The translations under genes and the position numbers were made by a program. Of a stretch of 64,000 nt of DNA, positions 1-7,745 are shown piece after piece (position 1 is the stretch's first letter; every line of letters starts with the position of its first letter). Under the pieces are notes generated by a model. The model had not been told where the DNA came from. It was given only the letters and a program-made list of their open reading frames with translations, and made no database searches. The stretch is from Pseudomonas sp. GL-B-19. Lineage in GTDB: Bacteria; Pseudomonadota; Gammaproteobacteria; Pseudomonadales; Pseudomonadaceae. The stretch is taken from assembly GCF_019956415.1 (NCBI RefSeq), contig NZ_JAHBDK010000010.1:100051-164050 (forward strand), read 5' to 3'.

Positions 1-639
1 AGCGGCGTTCAACGCCAGCAAGTTGGTCTGGCTGGCGATGGACTGGATCACCAGCGTCACCCGCTGGATATCGTCACTGCGCAGGCTGAGGGCCTCAATC
101 AGCTCGCGACTGTTGCTGGCGCGCTGACTGAGTTGATGCATTCGGGCGATCGACTCCATCAGCTCCTGGCGCCCTGCTGCGCCGCTTTGATGAGCCTCAC
201 TCGCGGCACCGAGGGCTTCGCGACTGAGTTTGGAGGTGGCTTGCTCGGTCGCAATCATCACTTCGGCATTGCGGACAATTTGCGCTGCCGCGCTGAGTTG
301 CGATTGCAGTTTGTCTGCCAGTTGCTTGACCGAAAAGGCCACGCCTGCTGCGGATAGCGCGTTGTGGCTGGTGGTGTAGGAAAGGTCGCGGGTCAACGCG
401 GTGATGGTGCTGGAGTTGTCCGCGCAGGTGTCTTCCGGCGTAGCGCGGGAGCGCAGACGCGGCAGCCAGATAATCAACACGGCCAAGGGCAAGCCAAGGT
501 ATAGCGACCAGCCACCCAGTGCCATGCCGCACAACAAAAGCATCAGGGCGACACTTTGCAGGGTCGGTGTCAGCCAACGGTTTTTCGGCAATTGCACTGG
601 CGCAGGCGTTGCCGCCGCCAGAGATCCGTCTCTCGTCAT
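1..639 (-). CDS. Methyl-accepting chemotaxis protein, partial (C-terminus outside window)
   Basis: The reading frame runs on the minus strand from an ATG at 639 and leaves the window at base 1 while still open (213 codons). A short cytoplasmic N-terminus is followed by two close hydrophobic segments (about residues 27-43 and 46-59), then a long Ala/Ser/Gln-rich helical region ending in [10 protein letters not shown], the conserved hairpin tip of the MCP signalling domain that contacts CheA/CheW. There is no room for a periplasmic sensor domain, so this is a membrane-anchored receptor that probably senses an internal signal or works with a partner. An in-frame GTG lies 9 bases upstream as an alternative start. 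Family assignment is firm; the ligand is unknown. Confidence 0.85.
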   Translation of the reverse strand, partial: MTRDGSLAAATPAPVQLPKNRWLTPTLQSVALMLLLCGMALGGWSLYLGLPLAVLIIWLPRLRSRATPEDTCADNSSTITALTRDLSYTTSHNALSAAGVAFSVKQLADKLQSQLSAAAQIVRNAEVMIATEQATSKLSREALGAASEAHQSGAAGRQELMESIARMHQLSQRASNSRELIEALSLRSDDIQRVTLVIQSIASQTNLLALNAA

Positions 640-765
640 TTTCGTCACCCCACGCCTTTCTGATTATTGTCTGCGCATTTAACGCCACTACAAGGCCATT
701 ATCTATGGTCCATTAGTCGTGGGTATTGCAGCTAATCAACAGAGGTGCGCGAGGTTTTTTACAGA

Positions 766-824
766 CGAAAAAAAGCATCGCGGGCCAGCCTTGCTCCTTT
801 TGGAGTGAGGCTCGCCCGCGATGC
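766..824 (-). terminator. Rho-independent terminator of dksA2
   Basis: An 11-bp perfect stem (GCATCGCGGGC / GCCCGCGATGC) with an inner AGCC/GGCT stem is followed, in the minus direction, by a run of T residues. It starts just past the dksA2 stop. The stem resembles the REP family of fluorescent pseudomonads, so a repeat may have been adopted as terminator. Confidence 0.75.
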
Positions 825-838
825 GGGGCGCTACGAAA

Positions 839-1243
839 TCAGGCCTGACGCTGGTGCTTGTCGATCTGTTCGTGACGCTCTTGAGCTTCGATGCAGTACT
901 TGGTGGTCGGGCTGATCAGCAGGCGTTTCAGGCCAATGGCCTCGCCGCTGTCGTCGCACCAGCCGAAGCTGTCTTCTTTGATGCGTTCCAGAGCCTGTTC
1001 CAACTGAGGCAGCATGCGCTGGTCGCGATCGATCGCGTTCACCAGCCAGGTGCGCTCTTCTTCGACAGAAGCCGCGTCTGCCGGATCGGCCGGGGTGTCC
1101 AGGCTCTCGATGGCGATGCGGTTCTGTTCGATGCGCTCATGGGTTTCGACTTTCATGTTCTGCAGCAGCTCGGAGAAAAAAGCATGCTGCTCAGCATTCA
1201 TGTAGTCATCCGCCGGCATGGCCAGCAACTTGTCCTTTGTCAT
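839..1243 (-). CDS. dksA2: DksA2-type RNA polymerase-binding regulator (TraR/DksA family)
   Basis: A 134-residue protein of the DksA family, which enters the RNA polymerase secondary channel and works with ppGpp. The start is ATG 1243; 33 further codons lie upstream in frame but do not look like DksA. A coiled coil (about residues 20-85) is followed by the degenerate zinc-finger region. Of the four cysteines of canonical DksA only the first and third remain (C in GWCDDSG and in TTKYCIEA); the second is Ser and the fourth Ala. This is the pattern of P. aeruginosa DksA2, which works without structural zinc and backs up DksA under zinc limitation. I did not find a clear Zur-type palindrome upstream. 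Confidence 0.88.
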   Translation of the reverse strand: MTKDKLLAMPADDYMNAEQHAFFSELLQNMKVETHERIEQNRIAIESLDTPADPADAASVEEERTWLVNAIDRDQRMLPQLEQALERIKEDSFGWCDDSGEAIGLKRLLISPTTKYCIEAQERHEQIDKHQRQA

Positions 1244-1607
1244 TGATATCTCTATAAAAAAACGTGCATTAAGGCGAATTAGGGAGCGTTCCGGCGGACC
1301 TCGGTCGTCCGTCGCAAAGGCGCCATTTATTCCAAGCGCCACCCGGCACTCAATTTACGAGGGGCGGCAGTCTAAGGCCGACTTGAGGCCCCAGCAACTG
1401 AAAAGTCAGCGAATTTGTCCGAAAAGGTGTGCAAAGTGCGCTATGGCAACCGTTGCCGCCGTTATCGGAGTGCGTTTATAGCAAGAAATTCAATCGAACG
1501 GCGGTATATAGAAGACAAACGGCCGCACAAGCCCCCCGCTTGTTGCAGGTCGCGCAACCTGAGCTAAGGTTGTCCGTCCCGCAATGGTCCTCTGAAGGAA
1601 TGTATTA
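1244..1607. other. Intergenic region between dksA2 and GST
   Basis: This 364-base divergent intergenic region must carry the promoters of dksA2 (minus) and the GST gene (plus). An AT-rich stretch next to dksA2 is the only visible feature; I see no operator palindrome or RNA gene. Confidence 0.4.
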
Positions 1608-2219
1608 ATGAAGCTGATCGGCATGCTGGATTCGCCTTATGTACGGCGTGTGGCCATTTGCGCCAAATACTTGGGCATCGACCTGGAGCACCAATCGGTG
1701 TCGGTGTTCAGGCACTTCGAGCAGTTCCAGCAGATCAACCCGGTGGTCAAGGCGCCGACGCTGGTGTTGGATGATGGCGAAGTGCTGATCGATTCAACGC
1801 TGATCATCGATTATCTGGAAGCCCTCGCCGGTCCCGGCAAAAGCCTGATGCCCGGCGACCTCAAGCAACGGCTGCGCGCCTTGCGCGTGACCGGGCTGGC
1901 GCTGGCGGCGTGCGAGAAGTCAGTGCAGCTTTATTACGAACGCAGCCTGCGCCCGGCCGAAATTCAATTCCAGCCGTGGGTAGAACGCGTCGAAGGGCAA
2001 TTGGCGGCCGCCTATTCATCACTTGAACGCGAACTGCAAAAGCAGCCATTAACCAACGGCGCCTCGATTGCGCAGGACGGGATTACGCTGGCGGTGGCCT
2101 GGAGCTTCACCAATTTGGTAGTGCCGGATCAGGTCGAAGTTGAGCGCTTCCCGCGAATCGCCGAATTCACCGCCCAAGCGGAAACACTTGAGGCATTCAT
2201 CAGTACCCCGATAACCTGA
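1608..2219 (+). CDS. Glutathione S-transferase family protein
   Basis: A 203-residue cytosolic GST. The thioredoxin-fold N-terminus has the active-site loop SPYVRR (about residues 9-14), the cis-proline region VKAPTLV and the glutathione-binding DSTLIIDYLE, followed by an all-helical C-terminal domain. The start is supported by GAAGGAA eight bases upstream. The family conjugates glutathione to electrophiles or isomerises small molecules; the substrate cannot be read here. It lies 25 bases upstream of the DNA alkylation repair gene, so the two may be co-transcribed, which would fit defence against alkylating compounds (inference). Confidence 0.85.
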   Translation: MKLIGMLDSPYVRRVAICAKYLGIDLEHQSVSVFRHFEQFQQINPVVKAPTLVLDDGEVLIDSTLIIDYLEALAGPGKSLMPGDLKQRLRALRVTGLALAACEKSVQLYYERSLRPAEIQFQPWVERVEGQLAAAYSSLERELQKQPLTNGASIAQDGITLAVAWSFTNLVVPDQVEVERFPRIAEFTAQAETLEAFISTPIT

Positions 2220-2244
2220 GCCGCCCACTCAATCGGACTCACCC

Positions 2245-3348
2245 ATGACCGCCGCCGAACAGCCCACCCCGGCGCTGAAGGAAATCTTCAACGCCGAGCG
2301 CCTCAAGCACATCGCGACCGAAATGACGGCGGTCTACCCCGAGTTCAACGCCAAAGCCTTTCTGAAGAGGGCCAACGACGGCCTCGCCGAATTGTCGATC
2401 ATGCAGCGCATGGCCCGGGTTAGCGAATGCCTGCACGCGGTGTTGCCACTGGGTTATGAAGAGACCCTTGAGGTGTTGCGCGCCCTCGCCCCTCGACTTG
2501 ACAGCGGCTTCGTCAGCATCTCGCTGCCGCATTACGTGGCGCTGTATGGCGCCCATGATTTCGAGCAGTCGATGGATGCGCTCAAGTACTTCACCGCGTT
2601 TGGTTCTGCGGAGTTTGCGGTCCGGTATTTTCTGCGTAGCGATTTGGAGCGCTCATTGGCGCTGATGCAGCAGTGGTCGCGGGATGAAAATGAACACGTC
2701 CGGCGTCTGGCCAGCGAAGGCTGTCGGCCGCGTTTGCCGTGGTCGTTTCGACTGGAGCAGGTACAAGCCGATCCGACCCTGGCAGCGGCGATTCTCGACA
2801 ACCTCAAGGCGGATGAAAGCCTTTACGTGCGCAAGTCCGTGGCCAATCACCTCAACGACATCACTAAGGACCATCCCGACTGGGTGCTGGACCTGATCGA
2901 AGGATGGTCGCTGGATAACAAGCACACCGCGTGGATTGCCAAGCATGCGTTGCGCAGTTTGATCAAGCAGGGCAATCAGCGAGCGTTGGCGATTATTGGA
3001 GCCAGCGGCAAGGCCGAGGTCGAGATTGTTGGGGTGAAGGTCGAACCGGCGGTGATTCGTCTGGGGGAGAAAATCACGCTGTCGTTTGTTGTGAAATCCA
3101 CGGTGGCGGATAGTCAGCGGCTGGTGATCGACTATGCGATTGATTACGTCAAAGCCAATGGCAGCACGTCGGCGAAGGTGTTCAAGCTCAAGGCATTGAC
3201 GTTGCCTGGCAAGGCGACTGAACAGGTCAGTCGTGGTCAGCAGATCAAGGAACTCACCACCCGCAAGCACTATGTGGGTTTGCATGCCGTGCACATTCTG
3301 GTGAACGGCGAACGCCTGGCCAGCACCTCATTTGAAATCCTCGCCTAA
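2245..3348 (+). CDS. DNA alkylation repair protein (AlkD-like HEAT-repeat family)
   Basis: A 367-residue protein. Residues about 1-250 form a chain of short helical repeats with signatures of the DNA alkylation repair family (ASEGCRPRLPW, then YVRKSVANHLNDITKDHP), which wraps DNA and excises or binds bulky alkylated bases. Residues about 255-367 are not helical but beta-rich (alternating hydrophobic strands, beginning KAEVEIVGVKVEP), a C-terminal extension that classical AlkD of about 240 residues lacks. It follows a GST gene by 25 bases. The ribosome site is weak. Family call firm; the lesion processed and the role of the beta domain are unknown. Confidence 0.82.
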   Translation: MTAAEQPTPALKEIFNAERLKHIATEMTAVYPEFNAKAFLKRANDGLAELSIMQRMARVSECLHAVLPLGYEETLEVLRALAPRLDSGFVSISLPHYVALYGAHDFEQSMDALKYFTAFGSAEFAVRYFLRSDLERSLALMQQWSRDENEHVRRLASEGCRPRLPWSFRLEQVQADPTLAAAILDNLKADESLYVRKSVANHLNDITKDHPDWVLDLIEGWSLDNKHTAWIAKHALRSLIKQGNQRALAIIGASGKAEVEIVGVKVEPAVIRLGEKITLSFVVKSTVADSQRLVIDYAIDYVKANGSTSAKVFKLKALTLPGKATEQVSRGQQIKELTTRKHYVGLHAVHILVNGERLASTSFEILA

Positions 3349-3445
3349 CCGGCAGCGGCTACAAACGAAGCGCGCTAATTAACGATGCGGGCCTGCTTGG
3401 CTATTGACTGAGTTGATCTCGGTCGAAACCGACGTTGGTCAACCC

Positions 3446-4375
3446 TCACTGAATGAAGTCCAGCGAAGCCTGACCAATATCAACCAGGTTTCTGATGTTC
3501 ACTGCGGGATGTCCAGACGGCGATATTACCAGTAGCGGCGCCCAGCGCTCGGCTTCTGAATAGTGGCCGTGACCATTGCCGGTGCCACCGTGATCGCTGA
3601 CAAAAACGACCAAGCGATGAGGCAGCGCACCCTGGGCGGATGGTGACGCAAATGCATTCTCCCACAGGCGCCGAATGCGGGAGTCTGTTGCTCGCACGGC
3701 GGCAGCGTAGCCCGGATCAGACGGGTCAAAAGAACCGTTATGGCCCGCTTGGTCTACAGCATCGAGATGAATGAAAGCCAGATCGGGCTGGCAAGCTCGC
3801 CAGGTGGTCAGTACTTCATGCTCGATCGCTGCATCGTCGTCACGCAAAAACGCCGCATGGCGTATCTCGGGCAAAGCCCGCAAACGCCCCTCGACCAAGT
3901 CGTACAGCGGCCGCCAGGAGGTAATGAGAACGCTGCGACTATCGGCCTTGCGGCTCTGAAGGCGCTCAAACACGGTTTGAACTTTGATTGGCCCTTTGCT
4001 GCTGTTATCAACAATGCCATGTGCGCTTGCCCAGCTAGAGGTCAGCACACTGATCCAGCCAGGTGCGGAATAAGTCTGTTGCGTGCGGCCGTTGCTGACA
4101 TCGACTCTCCCCCAAGCCAACCCCTGAGATTCAGCCAACTGGAACAGAAAGGGGGTCAGTGCCGGGCTAACGGCGTCCGTACGCAGGCCGTCGATACCGA
4201 TGATGACGACCTGCCGGTCGGGCACTTGCGGCGCAGCTTTGCATTGCCCTACCTCGTCGCCAGGTGAACAGCCAAGCAGGCTCATCGCACACAGCGCTAC
4301 CAGCAACTTGAGCCCCGAGCGCGGAGTGAGACTTGCCGTTAGTGCCAAGAATGCCCCAGAGAATAAATTCATCAT
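3446..4375 (-). CDS. Alkaline phosphatase-fold phosphodiesterase, probable lipoprotein
   Basis: A 309-residue protein of the type I phosphodiesterase/nucleotide pyrophosphatase superfamily. Metal-binding landmarks in order are IGIDGLR (Asp62), a Thr/Ser-rich nucleophile region TYSAPGW (about 101-107), HLDAVDQAGH, and SDHGGTGNGHGH near the C-terminus. LKLLVALCAMSLLGC ends in a lipobox (LLGC, Cys36), so the mature enzyme is probably membrane-anchored in the envelope. The start is doubtful: the first about 14 codons lie in a diverged direct repeat whose other copy, at 7589-7707, opens a small gene in a different frame, so the beginning of this gene may be borrowed sequence. The substrate is unknown. 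Confidence 0.72.
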   Translation of the reverse strand: MMNLFSGAFLALTASLTPRSGLKLLVALCAMSLLGCSPGDEVGQCKAAPQVPDRQVVIIGIDGLRTDAVSPALTPFLFQLAESQGLAWGRVDVSNGRTQQTYSAPGWISVLTSSWASAHGIVDNSSKGPIKVQTVFERLQSRKADSRSVLITSWRPLYDLVEGRLRALPEIRHAAFLRDDDAAIEHEVLTTWRACQPDLAFIHLDAVDQAGHNGSFDPSDPGYAAAVRATDSRIRRLWENAFASPSAQGALPHRLVVFVSDHGGTGNGHGHYSEAERWAPLLVISPSGHPAVNIRNLVDIGQASLDFIQ

Positions 4376-4452
4376 GCCTGCGACGCTTCTAGTTGGTGAT
4401 GGAGTCTAGCCCTGGATTGATGACCATCGTTTCCGGCCGCCACGACAGACCG
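4335..4452. repeat. Diverged direct repeat, copy A (left edge of AT-rich patch)
   Basis: About 115 bases matching 7589-7707 in the same orientation at roughly four bases in five (for example both contain GGATTGATGACCATCG). It covers the start of the phosphodiesterase gene. The pair flanks the oxygenase/glycosyltransferase/DUF6124 block. Confidence 0.75.
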
Positions 4453-4462
4453 AAATCGACGG

Positions 4463-4495
4463 TGGATTCAACCGGCCGATGCAGCAGATTGGCTA
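4463..4495 (+). repeat. Insertion-element-end-like motif, copy 1
   Basis: A 33-base sequence beginning TGGATTCAACCGGCCGATGC recurs with one difference at 17064-17096. Its first half occurs in both orientations at 14251 and 14376. It looks like the terminal sequence of an insertion element; no transposase is adjacent. Confidence 0.6.
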
Positions 4496-4520
4496 AATCG
4501 TTCAGCGGGCATTTCGCAGC

Positions 4521-5324
4521 TTAGTTTTTCTTCCTGATTAGTTTACTTATGTAGTACTTGAGGCTTAAACGATCTTTGGGTCTTGGCTTGTAGTGGGTCT
4601 TGTTTCTTTGTGCGGGATCGATCGCCATGGTTCCTGCGGTGTAGTAATAAAGCGCGATAGACCTGCGCGTGATGTGCTCTGGAGTCGTTAAAGGCTCTGG
4701 GTGCCCATGATTGCTGTCTTTGTCTGTATTGAAGATGACGCAGCGATTGTAAATGGGCAGAACTTTTTTAAGGCAGGTCTTCATGCCGATATCCCAAAGC
4801 TCTAGATTACCGCCGTATTCCTCTTGCCAGTTTTCATTCAGATAAATGATGACATTCAGCCTACGCTCAACATTAAGCTTTTTGTTGAGTCTGAAGTCCG
4901 AATGCACCCCAAGGAAACCACCACTCTTCGTTTCATGCAGCCCGCCACCGCTAAAGTAGGGGTCGGGTATCAAACCTTCGATGCCTGTGAGCTTTTCAAG
5001 AAACTGCAACATGGGCGCCGAGTTAAAAGCGTTAAAAACAGTCTTGAGAAAAGGGGGGCATTCATTGGGACTGATTTGACGCTTTAGTTGACCTTTATAG
5101 CCGCGCTCGTAGATCATTTCATTGTTGGTTGGCTCGACTGGAAAGTGCGAGCATATACTTGCAATCAGGTCTTCGTGCAAGAAGTTATCGATAACGATGT
5201 GCGGAAATGGCGTAGCCTGAATATAGTGGCTGGCCAATGAATGACCAAAGGCGCTGGCGGCGTCCTGGTCGAAATCAAGCCCCGAGGAGAGGGTGATAGG
5301 GAGTGTTTGAGTGATGGGTGCCAT
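4521..5324 (-). CDS. 2-oxoglutarate/Fe(II)-dependent oxygenase
   Basis: A 267-residue cytoplasmic protein of the prolyl-4-hydroxylase-like 2OG-Fe(II) superfamily. The facial triad is visible as HSD (His141, Asp143) and a distal His in NHGHPEP (His206), with Arg220/221 in RRSIALYYY able to bind the 2-oxoglutarate carboxylate. A GGAG ribosome site lies upstream. These enzymes hydroxylate proteins or small molecules, and related members sit in polysaccharide or glycan clusters. It is AT-rich compared with neighbours and 90 bases downstream of a family-2 glycosyltransferase on the same strand, so a joint role in modifying a surface glycan is plausible (inference). Confidence 0.82.
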   Translation of the reverse strand: MAPITQTLPITLSSGLDFDQDAASAFGHSLASHYIQATPFPHIVIDNFLHEDLIASICSHFPVEPTNNEMIYERGYKGQLKRQISPNECPPFLKTVFNAFNSAPMLQFLEKLTGIEGLIPDPYFSGGGLHETKSGGFLGVHSDFRLNKKLNVERRLNVIIYLNENWQEEYGGNLELWDIGMKTCLKKVLPIYNRCVIFNTDKDSNHGHPEPLTTPEHITRRSIALYYYTAGTMAIDPAQRNKTHYKPRPKDRLSLKYYISKLIRKKN

Positions 5325-5414
5325 TACCGCTCCAATAACTTAATACAAAAAACCTGTGGGATGACTGAAAACAGAGCCAAACGCACTGCTCGTGCACGCC
5401 TGCTTAACTTATGT

Positions 5415-6218
5415 TTAGCTGTTGTCCTTGTTCAAGCGCTTAAGGATATTATTGTACATTTTTGTTCGTCTGTGCGTCGTTTCGTAGCCCCCAGCCGCTG
5501 CGACAGTACCCGACTGAATATGATCCAGATAGCTGAAAATTTTACGCGGCGATAACATTTCAACGACATAGCCAAGCTCGGTCATGCGGTCTTGGAGGGT
5601 ATAACCAGGAACACGATCGTCCATCGAAAAATGCAGGCCGTGTTGCTTGATAAGTTTGCAGTTCCACAAGGTACAGAAACTCTTCAAGTACACTTCCCTG
5701 TATGGTTTTGGCTCCCTGGAGCGTAATCCCACAGAAATTTTCAGGCGTCTGAAATGGTGTTTGAACAGTCGCGAACTAAAGCGCCAAAAAGTTCTCGTGG
5801 CGCCACGATTTAATTGCTCTACACAACCGACGGCTACGGTTTTTTGATTTTTAATGCATTTATTCAGCATCATCGGGAAAACGTTTTTATCGAAAACAAA
5901 TGTGTCAGTATGCATGAGAAACAAATAATCAGTTTCAACTCGCTCCAAAACCAGGTCAAGTGCTTTGCCATGCGCGATATGGCCTGCCTCCGGTTCAGAA
6001 ACAGAACGTTCGATTAAATTAATCCAGTCAAGCGACCTCAAATACTCAGTGCTTTCATCAGCAGAATAATTATCAACTACCCATACTGGGACACTGTCAC
6101 CCAGATGCTGGCGCAATAAGTCTAAACATATTTTGGTGATTTCTGGCGTCTTGTAATTTACTATAACTATACTAAAGGCATTAGAGCTATCAGCCGAAAA
6201 ATTAGCACTGCTCATCAT
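5415..6218 (-). CDS. Family 2 glycosyltransferase
   Basis: A 267-residue GT-A fold protein. It opens with FSIVIVNYKTPEITKICLDL, has VVDNYSADES, the typical nucleotide-sugar binding start, and a DxD-like HTDTF (about residues 107-111) for metal and UDP/dTDP-sugar binding. There is no membrane helix. Base composition is strikingly AT-rich and the ribosome site is poor, both signs of horizontal origin. It is upstream of and probably co-transcribed with the oxygenase at 4521-5324. It resembles rhamnosyl-type GT2 enzymes, but the acceptor cannot be inferred. Two consecutive ATG codons open the frame. Confidence 0.85.
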   Translation of the reverse strand: MMSSANFSADSSNAFSIVIVNYKTPEITKICLDLLRQHLGDSVPVWVVDNYSADESTEYLRSLDWINLIERSVSEPEAGHIAHGKALDLVLERVETDYLFLMHTDTFVFDKNVFPMMLNKCIKNQKTVAVGCVEQLNRGATRTFWRFSSRLFKHHFRRLKISVGLRSREPKPYREVYLKSFCTLWNCKLIKQHGLHFSMDDRVPGYTLQDRMTELGYVVEMLSPRKIFSYLDHIQSGTVAAAGGYETTHRRTKMYNNILKRLNKDNS

Positions 6219-6540
6219 TTAGGTACTCAAGGTATTATATTTAGATGTAGAGATAATTGAACTTGCATCCAGTTGTCGCTTATATATTCGCGTATGATTT
6301 CGCATGATTATAAAACCTGATCTGTTAAGTCGCTTTTTCATACACTGAATAGCCATAGCTAACTCAAAGCCTGATGGAGAGGAGCAAATGTGAATTTCAT
6401 CTTATAAGGATCCACTCTGCAGGTAAATATCCGTGAGTTAATTTGTTACATCGGAAGGCTGGTCAGGCGAGCTTCTTGGGGCGACGTACTACATCGCCCT
6501 CTGTGGCGAGGAGCTAGCCCTGCACCACAGAGGGTCGTGC
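6219..6540. other. AT-rich intergenic region with terminator-like hairpin
   Basis: No gene is visible. At about 6499-6536 an inverted repeat CCCTCTGTGG...CCACAGAGGG lies just past the DUF6124 stop and could end its transcript. A degenerate version occupies the same place after the second DUF6124 copy (about 30908-30951). The remainder is AT-rich and probably carries the glycosyltransferase promoter. Confidence 0.45.
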
Positions 6541-6903
6541 TTACTCCTTCAGCTCAACGTGATCCAACGCCTGATTCACCGCCAATTCCCCCAACATGAC
6601 CACTTGCGTAATCCCCAGCAGGGTCTTGCGATGTGAGTTATCCAATAACGCTGCAAAATTGCTGAGCATGGTGGTGGCCGAGCCCAGTGATTCGCTGGCG
6701 TTGGCCAGCAGGGATTCGGTGTCGTACTTAGGATTGGCGAGGAACATGGGTTCGGGTTCGTTGGTACTGGCCATGATTTGGGCTGCCGGGTTGAGGTAGT
6801 GGTCGAGGGCGCGTTCGGCCGCTTCATGGAATTTTTTGGAATCGAGGGATTCGTAGGGGGATGCCGGATCGGTGTCCGGTGGATTGGGTGTTGGTTTGAT
6901 CAT
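6541..6903 (-). CDS. DUF6124 family protein, copy 1
   Basis: A 120-residue protein of unknown function, recognised as the small Pseudomonas family now called DUF6124 (formerly DUF3077-like). It has a Pro/Asp-rich N-terminus, SKKFHEAAERALDHYLNP, a charged linker, and a helical C-terminal half with LLANASESLGSA. I place the start at ATG 6903 (MIKPTPN) because GGGAG lies 8-9 bases upstream, although an in-frame start exists 5 codons earlier. A nearly identical paralogue is at 30954-31322. Both lie downstream of a conserved structured leader. No catalytic residues or membrane segment are visible. Confidence 0.8.
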   Translation of the reverse strand: MIKPTPNPPDTDPASPYESLDSKKFHEAAERALDHYLNPAAQIMASTNEPEPMFLANPKYDTESLLANASESLGSATTMLSNFAALLDNSHRKTLLGITQVVMLGELAVNQALDHVELKE

Positions 6904-6949
6904 AGATGAAACTCCCACTTAGAAAATTAAGGAGCCATCACCCTTGCTA

Positions 6950-7135
6950 CCAAACAAAGGGTGGCGGCCATACGCGGGTTGGTAGACCGGTCTAAGTAGG
7001 AAACCCGGCGCTCACGAAGGAGCCCCACGCATGACCACCATATAAAACCGAGTCCAAAAAAGACTGCATATGGCGTTGTCATGCGACTACTTAAAAGCGG
7101 GCTACCAAACCCGATCACTGTTTTTCAGTGACCGG
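6950..7135 (-). ncRNA. Structured leader RNA, C4-antisense-like, copy 1
   Basis: On the minus strand, upstream of DUF6124, a short hairpin (CACTG/CAGTG, 7116-7130) precedes CGGGTTTGGTAG (7102-7113), which pairs about 115 bases later with CTACCAACCCG (6975-6985). The second copy at 31345-31520 has the same architecture with different bases in the stem (CGGGTCTGCAAG with CTTGCAGACCCG), so pairing is kept by compensatory change. The layout recalls the C4 antisense RNA of phages P1/P7 and related prophages (Rfam RF01695), which regulates downstream genes by pairing; that link is from memory and unproven. Confidence 0.5.
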
Positions 7136-7320
7136 AAAACGATATAGCCCACCCCGTAGACGCACAAGCCGGCGGATTCTGTCTTACCCGTAGGCGATGA
7201 CGCAAGGCGTTGTAGCCTTTGGGTGGTAACAGAAGGCTTCGTTTAAACAGGTGAAATTTTTGTTGTTTAAGCGTCAGCAAAACGAGGCAAATCACTCGCT
7301 GAGTCAGTCAAACGAAATCC

Positions 7321-7353
7321 GTGTGGGAGCGAGCGAGCCGGCTCGCTGCGGGC
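7321..7353. repeat. REP-like fragment
   Basis: TGTGGGAGCGAGCGAGCCGG followed by CTCGCTGC is a degenerate single REP of the GTGGGAGCGAGC class. The second DUF6124 region has a REP at the equivalent place (31711). Confidence 0.55.
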
Positions 7354-7444
7354 ACTAATTGACAAATCAAGTACCTCCGCCCCGCTATCCCAGACCAATG
7401 TTGCAAGTGGATCGCAAATGACAAGTGCGCCTGATGATCACGCT

Positions 7445-7627
7445 TTATTTTGTCTTTTCCGTGGGTGTGCAGAGGGTGTGAATCTGGAACTGAACCCCCC
7501 CGAGTGATTCCTTGATCTGATTGGCTGCGTGCTGACATGCCTCCATATTCTTGTACTCGGCATGATCGATCGCTGTAGCGGGCTGTGAGCCGTTGGTGCC
7601 AAGAATGACCCAGAGAATGAAGCTCAT
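7445..7627 (-). CDS. Small conserved hypothetical protein (60 aa)
   Basis: A 60-residue protein that starts MSFILWVILG with a short hydrophobic N-terminus (signal or single anchor). A polar helical part follows, with two cysteines (EACQHAA and HTLCTP) that could form a disulfide outside the cytoplasm. A strong GGAGG ribosome site lies seven bases upstream. I recognise the type as a small exported Pseudomonas protein of unknown function. Its 5' end is the copy of the repeat that also opens the phosphodiesterase gene at 4375, where a one-base loss puts the same start region in another frame. Confidence 0.65.
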   Translation of the reverse strand: MSFILWVILGTNGSQPATAIDHAEYKNMEACQHAANQIKESLGGVQFQIHTLCTPTEKTK

Positions 7628-7707
7628 GATGCCTCCGACGTTTCTAGTAGGTGATGAAGATTAGCCGTGGATTGATGACCATCGCTGTCAGGCTGCGACG
7701 AAGCCGA
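7589..7707. repeat. Diverged direct repeat, copy B (right edge of AT-rich patch)
   Basis: Same orientation as 4335-4452. It includes the first codons and ribosome site of the 60-residue gene at 7445-7627. Divergence between copies suggests an old duplication. Confidence 0.75.
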
Positions 7708-7745
7708 TTCGTCTTGGGAGCTGACGCCATCATGAAACGACGACT

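Noticed and set aside
7308..7538. 76-codon frame overlapping the 60-aa gene
   Set aside because: The overlapping gene has the better ribosome site and a plausible hydrophobic N-terminus; this frame also runs through a REP.
6541..7627. DUF6124 gene plus 60-aa gene considered as a toxin-antitoxin pair
   Set aside because: They are separated by the long leader, the 60-aa protein looks exported, and the second DUF6124 copy has no such partner.
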